Shown piece after piece: positions 27,201 to 36,346 of a DNA stretch of 36,347 bases. Positions within the stretch are counted from its first letter, which is position 1. Each line of letters starts with the position of its first letter. The position numbers and the translations under genes were made by a program. This stretch comes from Lysobacter arseniciresistens ZS79 (GTDB lineage: Bacteria > Pseudomonadota > Gammaproteobacteria > Xanthomonadales > Xanthomonadaceae): assembly GCF_000768335.1 (NCBI RefSeq), contig NZ_AVPT01000026.1, positions 1-36,347 on the forward strand, read 5' to 3'. The notes below the pieces were generated by a model. That model was not told the DNA's origin. It saw only the letters and a program-made list of their open reading frames with translations, and ran no database searches.

Positions 27201-29206
27201 TCCGGCGGGGACGGCGCCTGCGCCTGCGTACGCACCCGCAGCACAGGCATGGTGCTGTCGGGGTGTGGCGCCTCCACCTGCTCGAAACCGGCAATCGCCC
27301 CGCGCACGGCGGCATGCGCGGCGCCACCATCGGCCACCGGCCGCCACAGCAGCGCGGCGCCGAACGGCTTGCCCGCCTGCAGCGTCTGCGCGGTCCCCAG
27401 CCACAGTGGCGTGCCATCGTCGAGCACGGCCGGGGCCGGCCAGATGCGCAGCGCCAGCCGCTCGTCCGGCCGCCCGCCGGCGCGCAGCATCAGCAGCGCT
27501 TCGGCGTGGGCATCGAGGGTGGCCGGCAGCACCGCCTGTTGCTGCGGTGGCAGGTCGTCGTCGAGCAGCGCCAGGGTCGCGACCCAGTCCGCCTGCGGCT
27601 GCACGTGCCAGCCATCGCGTTCCAGCGCGGCCTGCAGCGGCGCCAGCGGGCCGGCCACCTGCACGTCGAGCGGCCAGCGCAGCCGTTCATCGTCCTCGTT
27701 GCGCTGCGCCGGCAGGCTCGCCCAGCCATCGCCCCACCACTCGTCCTGCGCCATCACCCGGGTCGGCGGTGCCGCGGCGAAGCGCGCCAGCAGGTCGTCG
27801 GCGACACGCGGTGCGTGCCACAGCCCGGCGATGACGAAGCTCGCGTAGAACAGGATCGCCAGTGGCCGCATCCAGAAAGACCGCGCGACGTGGCTGCGGT
27901 AGGCGATGCCCAGCACCAGCACCCAGGCCAGCCCGAACAGCGTCCCGCCGACCAGGTCGCTGGGCCAGTGCGCGCCGAGGTACAGCCGGGCGAAGCCGAC
28001 CACGGTCGTCACCACGCCCGCCAGCAGGTACGGCCAGACGCGCTTGCGGCCCGGCAACTCGCGCGCGATCAGCACCGCGAAGAAGCCGAAGATGATCGTC
28101 GTCATCGTCACCGCGACCGACGGGAAGCCGAACCCGGCCGGCGCCGTCGGTGGTCGCGGCATGTCGATCGCCGCTTCCAGCAACGAGGTCAGCACCAGGC
28201 CGAACACCAGCGCGGCCAGCCAGTGCGCCGCCGCCATCCAGCGCCGCCGCCACAGCAGGTACCCCAGCGCGACCGCCGCCGCCGGGCCAAGCACCTGCGC
28301 ATCGCCGAGGCTCGCCAGCCCGGCCATCAGCCGGTCCGCCAGCGGGTTGCGCAGCGTCCACATCAGGTCGTGCAGGTGGTGGTCGAGCGCGAGCGGACCG
28401 CCGCTGGCCAGCAGCATCGCCACCAGCGTGAACCAGATCCAGCTGATCGCCAGCAGGCTTGCCGCGAGCATCGCCAGCGACGCCGATTCGGGCCGGTTCG
28501 GGTCGATCAGTGCGCCGGCGTAGCGGCCCAGCCGCGGATGCGCGCGCGTCCAGCGCAGCATCCGCGCCAGCAGCAGGTCGGCGTGCTCGGCGAACCAGCG
28601 CCAGGTGTAGAGCACGCCGGCCCAGACCAGCGCCACCGCAAGCGCCAGCGCGCCCAGCGCCAGCGCGAGCCGGTCGGCCACCGCGGCCACCGCGTCGTAG
28701 GAGCGGCCGAGCACCCAACCCGGCGCGAGGAACAGCGCCGCCCACGCGATGCAGGCGACCAGGCTGGCCAGCGCGTAGCGACGGAACGGCATCACCAGCA
28801 TGCCGGCGATGGCGGGCACGAACGGCCGCACCGCACCGACGAAGCGGGCGATCGCGATGCTCTTGAGGCCGTGCCGGCGGAACAGCGACTCGCCGCGGTC
28901 GAGCCACTGCGGATAGCGTGCGAACGGCCAGCGCTGGCGCAGCTGCCCACCCCAGCGACGGCCGATCCAGTAGCTCAGTGCATCGCCGCAGAACGCGCCG
29001 AGCGCGGCGCAGACCAGCGCGTACGGCCCGCTGACGTGGCCCAGCCCGATCAGCGCGCCGACCGCGAACAGCAGTGGCAGCGCCGGCACCACGATGCCCA
29101 CCACCACCAGCGCGTCGCAGAACGCGATCAGGAAGATCAGGGCGCCGGCCGCGGTGGGGTGTGCGCCAATCCAGTCGGTGACGCTGTCGAGCCAGGCCGG
29201 GTTCAT
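27197..29206 (-). CDS. DedA-PAP2-LssY fusion membrane protein with degenerate PAP2 site
   Basis: 669 residues. Residues about 1-200 are a DedA/VTT domain (ARFVGAVRPFVPAIAGML at 120-137 is typical), a family of lipid-scramblase-like or transport proteins. Residues about 250-440 are a six-helix PAP2 domain, and 480-660 resemble the LssY C-terminal domain. The PAP2 catalytic pattern is K-x6-RP, PSGH, SR-x5-H-x3-D. Here the first Lys is Glu344, PSGH is PSVA (362-365) and only Arg407, His413 and Asp417 remain. Phosphatase activity is therefore doubtful, although lipid binding or transport may persist (inference). The start was chosen at MNPAW, the normal DedA beginning. It diverges from the small kinase gene and overlaps the Lon-domain gene by 4 bp at the stop codons. 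Confidence 0.88.
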   Translation of the reverse strand: MNPAWLDSVTDWIGAHPTAAGALIFLIAFCDALVVVGIVVPALPLLFAVGALIGLGHVSGPYALVCAALGAFCGDALSYWIGRRWGGQLRQRWPFARYPQWLDRGESLFRRHGLKSIAIARFVGAVRPFVPAIAGMLVMPFRRYALASLVACIAWAALFLAPGWVLGRSYDAVAAVADRLALALGALALAVALVWAGVLYTWRWFAEHADLLLARMLRWTRAHPRLGRYAGALIDPNRPESASLAMLAASLLAISWIWFTLVAMLLASGGPLALDHHLHDLMWTLRNPLADRLMAGLASLGDAQVLGPAAAVALGYLLWRRRWMAAAHWLAALVFGLVLTSLLEAAIDMPRPPTAPAGFGFPSVAVTMTTIIFGFFAVLIARELPGRKRVWPYLLAGVVTTVVGFARLYLGAHWPSDLVGGTLFGLAWVLVLGIAYRSHVARSFWMRPLAILFYASFVIAGLWHAPRVADDLLARFAAAPPTRVMAQDEWWGDGWASLPAQRNEDDERLRWPLDVQVAGPLAPLQAALERDGWHVQPQADWVATLALLDDDLPPQQQAVLPATLDAHAEALLMLRAGGRPDERLALRIWPAPAVLDDGTPLWLGTAQTLQAGKPFGAALLWRPVADGGAAHAAVRGAIAGFEQVEAPHPDSTMPVLRVRTQAQAPSPPD

Positions 29207-29306
29207 CGCGCAATTATGGCAGCGCCGGCCGTGATTCCGGCATGCCGATGCGGGCTTGACAGCGCGGCGGCGGGCGTTGCGCGGGCCGGCATGCGCACGC
29301 GTTGCG

Positions 29307-29312
29307 TACACT
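29307..29312 (+). promoter_or_regulatory. -10 box giving a leaderless start, kinase-like gene
   Basis: TACACT is followed by six bases (gcaccg) and the ATG at 29319, the same geometry as at 26583. The implied transcription start is the A of the ATG. A perfect TTGACA at 29256-29261 is too far upstream (45 bp) to be its -35. Confidence 0.5.
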
Positions 29313-29318
29313 GCACCG

Positions 29319-29990
29319 ATGCGCGCCACAGCCTCCATCCCGGCCGACGAAGTCGCCGCCCTCAAGGCCGACAGCTTCGGCCGTATCGCCCTGATGCGCG
29401 ACGGCAGCGGGCTGTTCGTCCGCCGTGACCTCGTCCACGTGCCGGCGTGGCTGCGCCTGCCCGCGTGGTGGCTGGCCCGCCGCGAGGCGCAGGCGCTGCG
29501 GCAGGTCGAAGGATTGCCCGCGGTCCCGCAGCTGCTGCGCTGGGACGGTCGCCGGCTCGACCGCAGCTACATGGACGGCGCCGCGATGTACCAGCGCCCG
29601 CCGCACGGCGACCTCCAGTACTTCCGCCGCGCCCGCCGCCTGCTGCGGCAGCTGCACCGGCGCGGCCTGGCCCACAACGACCTCGCCAAGGAAGCCAACT
29701 GGCTGGTGCTGGCCGACGGCGCCCCCGGCATCATCGACTTCCAGCTCGCCACCCGCGGGCATCCGCGCTCGCGCTGGATGCGCCTGCTCGCGCGCGAGGA
29801 CCTGCGCCACCTGCTCAAGCACAAGCGCACCTATTGCCCGGCGACCATCACCCCGGTCGAACGGCGCCTGCTCAGGCGGCGCTCGTGGCTGCGCGAGGCG
29901 TGGTTCGCGACCGGCAAGCCGGTCTACCGCTTCGTGACCCGGCGGCTGCTGAAGTGGGAAGACAACGAAGGCCAGGGCCCCAAGCCCTGA
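29319..29990 (+). CDS. Small protein-kinase-fold protein (RIO/Kdo-kinase-like)
   Basis: 223 residues. The catalytic loop HNDLAKEAN (119-127) matches the HxDxxKxxN pattern and the metal-binding DFG is present as DFQ (140-142). The N-terminal lobe is very short and has no obvious glycine-rich loop. This places it among the small bacterial kinases variously annotated as serine/threonine or RIO/lipopolysaccharide-kinase-like; the substrate is unknown. The C-terminal third is strongly basic (RRRLLRRRSW, LKHKRTY). The ATG has no Shine-Dalgarno but a TACACT -10-like box 6 nt upstream, favouring this start over an earlier in-frame one. It is followed at 25 bp by the SDR gene, then gloA, probably one operon. 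Confidence 0.75.
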   Translation: MRATASIPADEVAALKADSFGRIALMRDGSGLFVRRDLVHVPAWLRLPAWWLARREAQALRQVEGLPAVPQLLRWDGRRLDRSYMDGAAMYQRPPHGDLQYFRRARRLLRQLHRRGLAHNDLAKEANWLVLADGAPGIIDFQLATRGHPRSRWMRLLAREDLRHLLKHKRTYCPATITPVERRLLRRRSWLREAWFATGKPVYRFVTRRLLKWEDNEGQGPKP

Positions 29991-30015
29991 CCGCCGCGAC
30001 CACCCGGAGCGCCCC

Positions 30016-30831
30016 ATGACCACCCTGTCCGGCAAGACCCTGTTCATCACCGGCGCCTCGCGCGGCATCGGTCGCGCGATCGCCCTGCGCGCGGCCCGCG
30101 ACGGTGCCAACATCGCGATCGCGTCCAAGTCCTCGGTGGCCAACCCGAAGCTGCCGGGCACCATCCACAGCGTCGCCGCCGAGGTCGAGGCGGCCGGCGG
30201 CCAGGCGCTCGCGCTCAAGTGCGACATCCGCGACGAGGACCAGGTCGGCGCCGCGGTCGCGGCCACCGTCGATGCGTTCGGCGGCATCGACATCCTCGTC
30301 AACAACGCCAGCGCGATCTGGCTGCACGGCCTGCTGGACACGCCGATGAAGCGCTTCGACCTGATGCAGCAGGTCAACGCGCGCGGCAGCTTCCTGTGCG
30401 CGCAGGCGTGCATGCCGTGGCTGCTGCAGGCCCCCGATCCGCACATCCTGACCCTCGCGCCGCCGCCGAGCCTGGACCCGAAGTGGTGGGGTCCGCACAC
30501 CGGCTACACGCTGGCGAAGATGGGCATGAGCTTCGTGACGCTCGGGCTGGCGGCCGAGTTCGCCGGCCGCGGCGTCGCGATCAACGCACTGTGGCCGCGC
30601 ACCATCATCGCCACCGACGCGCTCAACCTGATTCCCGGCGTCGACGTGTCCGGCTGCCGCACCCCCGCCATCGTCGCCGACGCCGCCCACGCGGTGCTGA
30701 CCACCCCGGCGGCGGCGCGCACCGGCGCGTTCCTGATCGACGAGGACGTGCTGCGCGAAGCCGGTGTCACCGATTTCGAGGGTTACGCGGTCGAACCCGG
30801 CCGGCCGCTGCTGCCCGACCTGTTCCTCTGA
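30016..30831 (+). CDS. SDR family oxidoreductase (HSDL2-like)
   Basis: 271-residue NAD(P)-dependent oxidoreductase. The Rossmann motif TGASRGIG (12-19), NNAS (96-99) and the catalytic YTLAK (Tyr164, Lys168) are intact. The segment around the usual catalytic serine reads ILTLAPPPSLDPKWW, where hydroxysteroid-dehydrogenase-like 2 proteins have ILNISPP: Ala148 stands in place of Ser, with Ser152 close by. Annotation as HSDL2-type is from the overall PP-x3-P-x-WW pattern. Substrate unknown. The ATG has CGGAG about 6 nt upstream. It lies between the kinase gene and gloA (12 bp to gloA) and is probably cotranscribed with both. Confidence 0.88.
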   Translation: MTTLSGKTLFITGASRGIGRAIALRAARDGANIAIASKSSVANPKLPGTIHSVAAEVEAAGGQALALKCDIRDEDQVGAAVAATVDAFGGIDILVNNASAIWLHGLLDTPMKRFDLMQQVNARGSFLCAQACMPWLLQAPDPHILTLAPPPSLDPKWWGPHTGYTLAKMGMSFVTLGLAAEFAGRGVAINALWPRTIIATDALNLIPGVDVSGCRTPAIVADAAHAVLTTPAAARTGAFLIDEDVLREAGVTDFEGYAVEPGRPLLPDLFL

Positions 30832-30843
30832 GGAGAACGACCC

Positions 30844-31263
30844 ATGCGTTACCTGCACGCGATGGTCCGCGTCCGCGACCTCGACGCCTCGCTGCGGTTC
30901 TTCCGCGACGGCCTCGGGCTGGTGGAGACCCGCCGCCGCGACTACCCCGAGGCCCGTTTCACCCTGGTCTACCTCGGCGCGCCGGAGAACCCCGACGCCG
31001 AGGTCGAGCTGACCTGGAACCACGACGACGAGGACTACGGCGGCGCGCGCAATTTCGGCCACCTCGCGTTCGAGGTCGACGACATCTACACGGCCTGCGC
31101 GCACCTGCAGGCGCAGGGCGTCACCATCAACCGGCCGCCGCGCGACGGCCGGATGGCCTTCGTGCGCTCGCCCGATGCGATCTCGATCGAGCTGCTGCAG
31201 AAGGGCGAGGCGCTGGCGCCGGCGGAACCGTGGGCGTCGATGCCGAACACCGGCAGCTGGTAG
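30844..31263 (+). CDS. gloA: Lactoylglutathione lyase (glyoxalase I)
   Basis: 139-residue VOC-superfamily metalloenzyme isomerising the methylglyoxal-glutathione hemithioacetal to S-lactoylglutathione. All four metal ligands known from E. coli GloA have counterparts: His5 (YLHAM), Glu55 (VELTWN), His73 (FGHLAF) and Glu116 (SIELLQ). The short length suits the bacterial, Ni2+/Co2+-preferring dimer. The ATG has GGAGA 8 nt upstream, overlapping the end of the SDR gene's stop region, so translation may be coupled. It converges on the potassium-channel gene with a 9-bp gap. Confidence 0.92.
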   Translation: MRYLHAMVRVRDLDASLRFFRDGLGLVETRRRDYPEARFTLVYLGAPENPDAEVELTWNHDDEDYGGARNFGHLAFEVDDIYTACAHLQAQGVTINRPPRDGRMAFVRSPDAISIELLQKGEALAPAEPWASMPNTGSW

Positions 31264-31272
31264 CGCGCCGGC

Positions 31273-32145
31273 TCAGCCCATCGCCGACGGCAGCCGGTGG
31301 CCGCAGCCGCGGCAATGCTGCGCGTCGGGGTCGTGGCCTTCCAGCCCGCACTCGGGGCAGCCGCGGTGGTCGTGGTGGTCGGGCGCGTGGCTGGCTTCGC
31401 GCAGGCTGCTGGCCAGCTCGGCGGTGTAGATGCCGGTCGGCACCGCGATGATGCTGTAGCCGATCAGGATCAGCACCGACGCGATGAACCGCCCGGCCGG
31501 CGTCTGCGGCGAGAGGTCGCCGTAGCCGACCGTCGCCATCGTCACGATCGCCCAGTACATCCCGGTCGGGATGGTGCTGAAACCGCGCTCCGGGCCCTCG
31601 ATCACGAACATCAACGCGCCGAAGATCACCGCCATCGTCAGCAGCGCGACCACGAACAGGAAGATCTTGCGCCGGCTGCGCCACAGCGCGCTGATCAGTG
31701 CGCCGCTCTCCTCCACGTACTGGGTCAGCTTGAGGATGCGGAACAGCCGCAGCATCCGCAGCACGCGCACCACCAGCAGCGCCTGGCTGCCGGGGAACAG
31801 CAGCGACAGGTAGGTCGGCAGGATCGACAGCAGGTCGATGATTCCCCAGAAGCTCAGCACGTAGCGCCACGGTCGCCGCACCACCAGCAGCCGCATCACG
31901 TATTCGAGCGTGAACAGCAGGGTGAAGCCCCATTCGATCGCGTAGAGGACGCGGGCGTGGTCGATATGCAGCCACGGGTCGCTGTCGAGCATGATCACGA
32001 CCACGCTGACGCTGATCGCGACGATCAGCAGCAGGTCGAAGTTCCGCGACGGCGCGGTGTCGTGGCGGAAGATGATGTCGAACCAGCGGCGGCGCCAGCC
32101 GGTCTCGGTGGCGGGGTTCAGCTGCGGGGTGAACAGCAGGCGCAT
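31273..32145 (-). CDS. Voltage-gated-type potassium channel with C-terminal zinc ribbon
   Basis: 290-residue ion channel of the 6TM Kv type. Helices S1-S6 are seen, with a typical S4 (VVRVLRMLRLFRIL, 125-138; Arg every third position) and the selectivity filter TVGYGD (205-210). After S6 a His-rich stretch (HDHRG) leads to two C-x2-C knuckles, Cys263/Cys266 and Cys278/Cys281, which look like a zinc ribbon. It should sit in the inner membrane with the ribbon in the cytoplasm. The start is ambiguous: the ATG at 32145 (MRLLF) is preferred; one 11 codons earlier (32178) is possible. The ribbon may regulate gating or tetramer assembly (inference). Confidence 0.9.
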   Translation of the reverse strand: MRLLFTPQLNPATETGWRRRWFDIIFRHDTAPSRNFDLLLIVAISVSVVVIMLDSDPWLHIDHARVLYAIEWGFTLLFTLEYVMRLLVVRRPWRYVLSFWGIIDLLSILPTYLSLLFPGSQALLVVRVLRMLRLFRILKLTQYVEESGALISALWRSRRKIFLFVVALLTMAVIFGALMFVIEGPERGFSTIPTGMYWAIVTMATVGYGDLSPQTPAGRFIASVLILIGYSIIAVPTGIYTAELASSLREASHAPDHHDHRGCPECGLEGHDPDAQHCRGCGHRLPSAMG

Positions 32146-32292
32146 CGGGTGGTCCCGTCGTGGCTGCGGCCGGATCATGCCGCCGGGTCATGCGGCCGGA
32201 TTGTGCAGGCGGATTGTGCAGTACCGGGCGAAAAGCACCGTGCACGCCGGCGGATCGGCCAGAATGGGGCGCCCAACCATGCCACGCCTGCC

Positions 32293-33519
32293 ATGAGCCA
32301 TGCCACCGGCCGCGCCGCCCCCGGCGAGCGCCACTTCCTCCCCGTCTACCGCAGCGGCCGGATCGTGCTCGATCACGGTTCCGGCTCGCGCGTATACGAC
32401 CGCGACGGCCGCGAGTACGTGGACTTCGGCGCCGGCATCGCCGTCAACGCGCTCGGCCATGCGCATCCGGCGCTGGTCGAGGCGCTGACCGCGCAGGCCG
32501 GCAGGCTCTGGCATACCAGCAACGTGTTCACCAGCGAACCGGCGCTGCAGCTGGCGCAGGCGCTGGTGGAAGCGGCGGGGTTCGCCGAGCGCGTGTTCCT
32601 GTGCAACTCCGGCGCGGAAGCCAACGAGGCGGCGATCAAGCTGGCCCGGCAGTGGGCGACGGCGAAGGGCCGCGGGCCGGAGCGGCGGGTCGTCCTGAGC
32701 TTCAGCGGCAGCTTCCACGGCCGCACCCTCGCCACCGTCACCGCCACCGCGCAGCCCAAGTACCACGCCGGGTTCGAACCGCTGCCGGGCGGTTTCCGCT
32801 ACAGCGGCTTCAACGACCTGGCCGCGGCCGAAGCGGCGATGGCGGCGGGCGATGTCTGCGCGGTGCTGGTCGAGCCGGTCCAGGGCGAAGGCGGCGTGAC
32901 CCCGGCGGAAGACGCCTTCCTGCACGGTCTGCGCGCGCTGTGCGACCGCCACGACGCGCTGCTGGTGTTCGATGAGATCCAGTGCGGCATGGGCCGCACC
33001 GGGCATCTGTTCGCCTGCGACGGCTACGGCGTGCGGCCGGACGTGGTGACGCTCGCCAAGGCGCTGGGCGGCGGGTTCCCGGTCGGCGCGATGCTGGTCG
33101 GTGCGCGGGGTGCCGACGCGCTGGGCTTCGGCCAGCACGGCACCACCTTCGGCGGCAATCCGCTCGCGGCCGCGGTGGCCTGCGCGGCGTTGCGGGAGCT
33201 GTCGTCGTCGGCGTTGCTGGCGAACGTCGCCCGCCAGTCAACGGCGTTGCGCGACGGACTGGCGGCCCTCGACCGCGAGCTCGGCCTGTTCGCCGAGGTC
33301 CGCGGCCGTGGCCTGATGCTCGGCGCGCAGCTGCGTCCGGCGCATGCGGGCCGCGCCGGTGACATCCTCGATCGCTGCACCGCGCGCGGCCTGCTGGTGC
33401 TGCAGGCCGGGCCCGACGTGCTGCGCTTCGTCCCCGCGCTCAACATCGGTGACAGCGATGTCGCGGAAGGACTGTCGCGCCTGCGCGCGGCGCTGTCCGA
33501 CCACCTCGCGGCCGGCTGA
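32293..33519 (+). CDS. argD: Acetylornithine aminotransferase (class III)
   Basis: 408-residue PLP-dependent class III aminotransferase. The Schiff-base lysine is Lys256 (TLAKALGGG), with the cofactor motifs NSGAEANEAAIKLAR, FHGRTLA, DEIQCGMGRTG and TTFGGNPLA present. In arginine biosynthesis it makes N-acetylornithine from the semialdehyde; related enzymes for succinylornithine or other omega-amino acids are not excluded. Class III enzymes of this size and this motif set in xanthomonads are usually ArgD. The start has no clear Shine-Dalgarno; a CAGAAT -10-like box about 28 nt upstream suggests a very short leader. It faces hemL, another class III enzyme, with only 21 bp between the stops. 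Confidence 0.85.
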   Translation: MSHATGRAAPGERHFLPVYRSGRIVLDHGSGSRVYDRDGREYVDFGAGIAVNALGHAHPALVEALTAQAGRLWHTSNVFTSEPALQLAQALVEAAGFAERVFLCNSGAEANEAAIKLARQWATAKGRGPERRVVLSFSGSFHGRTLATVTATAQPKYHAGFEPLPGGFRYSGFNDLAAAEAAMAAGDVCAVLVEPVQGEGGVTPAEDAFLHGLRALCDRHDALLVFDEIQCGMGRTGHLFACDGYGVRPDVVTLAKALGGGFPVGAMLVGARGADALGFGQHGTTFGGNPLAAAVACAALRELSSSALLANVARQSTALRDGLAALDRELGLFAEVRGRGLMLGAQLRPAHAGRAGDILDRCTARGLLVLQAGPDVLRFVPALNIGDSDVAEGLSRLRAALSDHLAAG

Positions 33520-33540
33520 CCGCGCCGCCGCCGGGTTCGC

Positions 33541-34823
<1,283 letters not shown>

Positions 34824-34827
<4 letters not shown>

Positions 34828-35468
34828 CGTGAAGCCTCGGGATCGGGAGGGAGGAAGGCGGCGCGATAGGCGTGGACCGCGGCGGCGGGGTCGGGCGCGT
34901 CGAACACGCCCGAGATCACCGCCAGCAGATCGGCGCCGGCATCCGCCAGCAACCGCGCATTGTCCGGCGTGATCCCGCCGATCGCCACCCGCGGCACGCC
35001 CAGCGCGGCCGCCTCGGCGAGCAGCGCCGGCGACGCGACCCGCGCGAGCGGCTTGGTCGGTGACGGGAAGAACGCACCGAACGCGACGTAACCCGCGCCG
35101 GCATCCCGCGCGGCGCGCGCACGTTCGACGCTGTCGTAACAGGACGCGCCCAGTAGCGCGTCGTCACCGAGCGCCGCGCGTGCCGTCGCGATCGCGCCAT
35201 CGTCCTCGCCCAGGTGCGCGCCGTCGGCACCGATCCGCATCGCCAGCGGCCAGTCGTCGTTGATGATCAGTGGCACCGCGTAACGCGCGCACAGCGGCTG
35301 CAACGCACGCGCCTGCGACTCCCGCAGTGCGTCGTCGGCGCGCTTGTTGCGGTACTGCAGCCAGGTTGTGCCCGCCGCAAGCACCACTTCGACGCGGCGC
35401 AGCAGGCGCGGCGTGTCGGTGTCGTCGGGCGTGATCGCGTACAGGCCGCGGGGGCGGGCAGGGGTCAT
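34824..35468 (-). CDS. thiE: Thiamine-phosphate synthase
   Basis: 214-residue TIM-barrel enzyme joining hydroxymethylpyrimidine diphosphate and thiazole phosphate. Diagnostic segments are QYRNK (38-42), IINDD (68-72), GAHLGEDD (83-90, binds the substrate diphosphate) and GAFFPSPTK (131-139), with GGITPDN near the end. The start at 35468 (MTPARP) is preferred; an extended TTG start 10 codons upstream would overlap the divergent rubredoxin promoter. Its stop overlaps the hemL start by 4 bp. There is no THI element before it, unlike thiC. Confidence 0.94.
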
Positions 35469-35470
35469 GC

Positions 35471-35499
35471 TTTCGTGTCCGGCATGGGGGTGGGACAAT
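35471..35499 (+). promoter_or_regulatory. Putative rubredoxin promoter
   Basis: GACAAT (35494-35499) resembles a -10 box; TTTCGT (35471-35476) lies exactly 17 bp upstream but is a poor -35. If correct, transcription begins near 35506, after the first in-frame ATG at 35498, leaving the ATG at 35531 as the start. Confidence 0.35.
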
Positions 35500-35530
35500 G
35501 CGGGCTCGCATCGCCAGCCATTATCCGCCC

Positions 35531-35722
35531 ATGTCCGAGATCGCCACGACCACCGAGTTCCGCACCTGGATGTGCGTCGTCTGCGGCTTCATCTATGACG
35601 AGGCGCAGGGGCTGCCCGAGGAAGGCATCGCGGCCGGCACCCGCTGGGCCGATGTTCCCGACACCTGGACATGTCCCGACTGCGGCGTGACCAAGGACGA
35701 CTTCGAGATGATGGAAGCCTGA
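35531..35722 (+). CDS. Rubredoxin
   Basis: 63-residue iron protein with one Fe held by four cysteines: Cys15-x2-Cys18 (MCVVCG) and Cys48-x2-Cys51 (TCPDCG). The core [27 protein letters not shown] is typical of aerobic-type rubredoxins that pass electrons between reductases and oxygenases or peroxidases. An in-frame ATG 11 codons upstream (35498) is possible but falls inside a -10-like box, so the [10 protein letters not shown] start is preferred. It diverges from thiE-hemL. The gene order rubredoxin/thiE/hemL may be conserved in relatives. Partner proteins are not in the window. Confidence 0.93.
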   Translation: MSEIATTTEFRTWMCVVCGFIYDEAQGLPEEGIAAGTRWADVPDTWTCPDCGVTKDDFEMMEA

Positions 35723-35740
35723 CGCGGCGGTTCGCGTCGG

Positions 35741-35756
35741 CGCCCGGCACCGGGCG
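35741..35756. terminator. Possible hairpin between convergent rubredoxin and DUF192 genes
   Basis: CGCCCG (35741-35746) and CGGGCG (35751-35756) form a 6-bp GC stem with a 4-nt loop midway in the 37-bp gap between the stops. There is no T-tract on either strand, so termination would be weak or Rho-assisted. Confidence 0.3.
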
Positions 35757-35759
35757 TGG

Positions 35760-36218
35760 TCAGTCGGCCGGGATGCCCGGGCCGAACTGCAGCATTTCGC
35801 CGTCCTCCAGCCCCAGCCGCGCGGCTTCGCCCGCGTTGAGTTCGAGCACGTACAGCGCGGCCGCGTCGCTCGGGTAGGACGGGCAGGCGTTGCCGGCCGT
35901 GCACGGCGGCACGTCGCGCTGCTGCGACACCAGCGCCCGCGACGCATCGAAGTAGAGGATGTCGAGCGGGATCCGGGTGTTCTTCATCCAGTACGCCTGC
36001 GGCTCCTCGCGCTCGTGGATGAACAGCATGCCGTGTCCGTCCGCGAGCGCGTCGCGGAACATCAGTCCGCGTGCGCGCTCCGCGTTGTCGTCGGCCACCT
36101 CGACCTGATAGCGCTCGCCGCCGATGTCCACCCACAGCCCGTTGCCGGACGCGCAGCCCGCGAGCAGCAACAGTCCGGTGGCGATGACGGTCTTCAGCAG
36201 CATGCGACGTGCGGTCAT
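35760..36218 (-). CDS. DUF192 family lipoprotein
   Basis: 152 residues. The signal peptide ends in LLAGC (Cys22), a good lipobox, so this is probably a lipoprotein. The mature part is a DUF192 domain: ERARGLMFRDALADGHGMLF, the hallmark YWMKNTRIPLDILYFD, and ELNAGEAARLGLEDGE near the C-terminus. The function of DUF192 proteins is not established. Two cysteines (PPCTAGNACPSYP) lie in the middle. ATG was chosen for the signal peptide; GGAG lies about 9 nt upstream. A TTGACG (36274-36269, minus strand) could be its -35, but the matching -10 is poor. Confidence 0.9.
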   Translation of the reverse strand: MTARRMLLKTVIATGLLLLAGCASGNGLWVDIGGERYQVEVADDNAERARGLMFRDALADGHGMLFIHEREEPQAYWMKNTRIPLDILYFDASRALVSQQRDVPPCTAGNACPSYPSDAAALYVLELNAGEAARLGLEDGEMLQFGPGIPAD

Positions 36219-36316
36219 GGTGGGCTTCTCCGGATGATCGGGCGACGATCCGCCAGCGATGACGGAAGCGTCAAGCGTGTGGCGCGCCTCGCCGCGAAGA
36301 ATTTTTGGGTTGGCCC

Positions 36317-36346
36317 CTTCCCGAACGCGGAAGAGGTGTGCATAAT
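36317..36346 (+). promoter_or_regulatory. Promoter-like element at the right edge
   Basis: CATAAT (36341-36346) is one mismatch from the -10 consensus, with TTCCCG (36318-36323) 17 bp upstream as a weak -35. The spacer overlaps an inverted repeat CTTCC-n7-GGAAG (36317-36333) that could be an operator. The gene or RNA it would serve is beyond the window. Confidence 0.42.

Noticed and set aside
29256-29261. Perfect TTGACA, possible -35 of the kinase-like gene
   Set aside because: The only -10-like box (29307) is 45 bp away and the bases 17 bp downstream are all GC.
26945-29428. An 827-codon plus-strand frame opposite the DedA-PAP2 gene
   Set aside because: Arg/Gln/His-rich shadow that also runs through the Lon-domain gene out of frame.
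35498-35530. Eleven-residue N-terminal extension of rubredoxin from the first ATG
   Set aside because: That ATG lies within a -10-like box, and the shorter form begins like typical rubredoxins.
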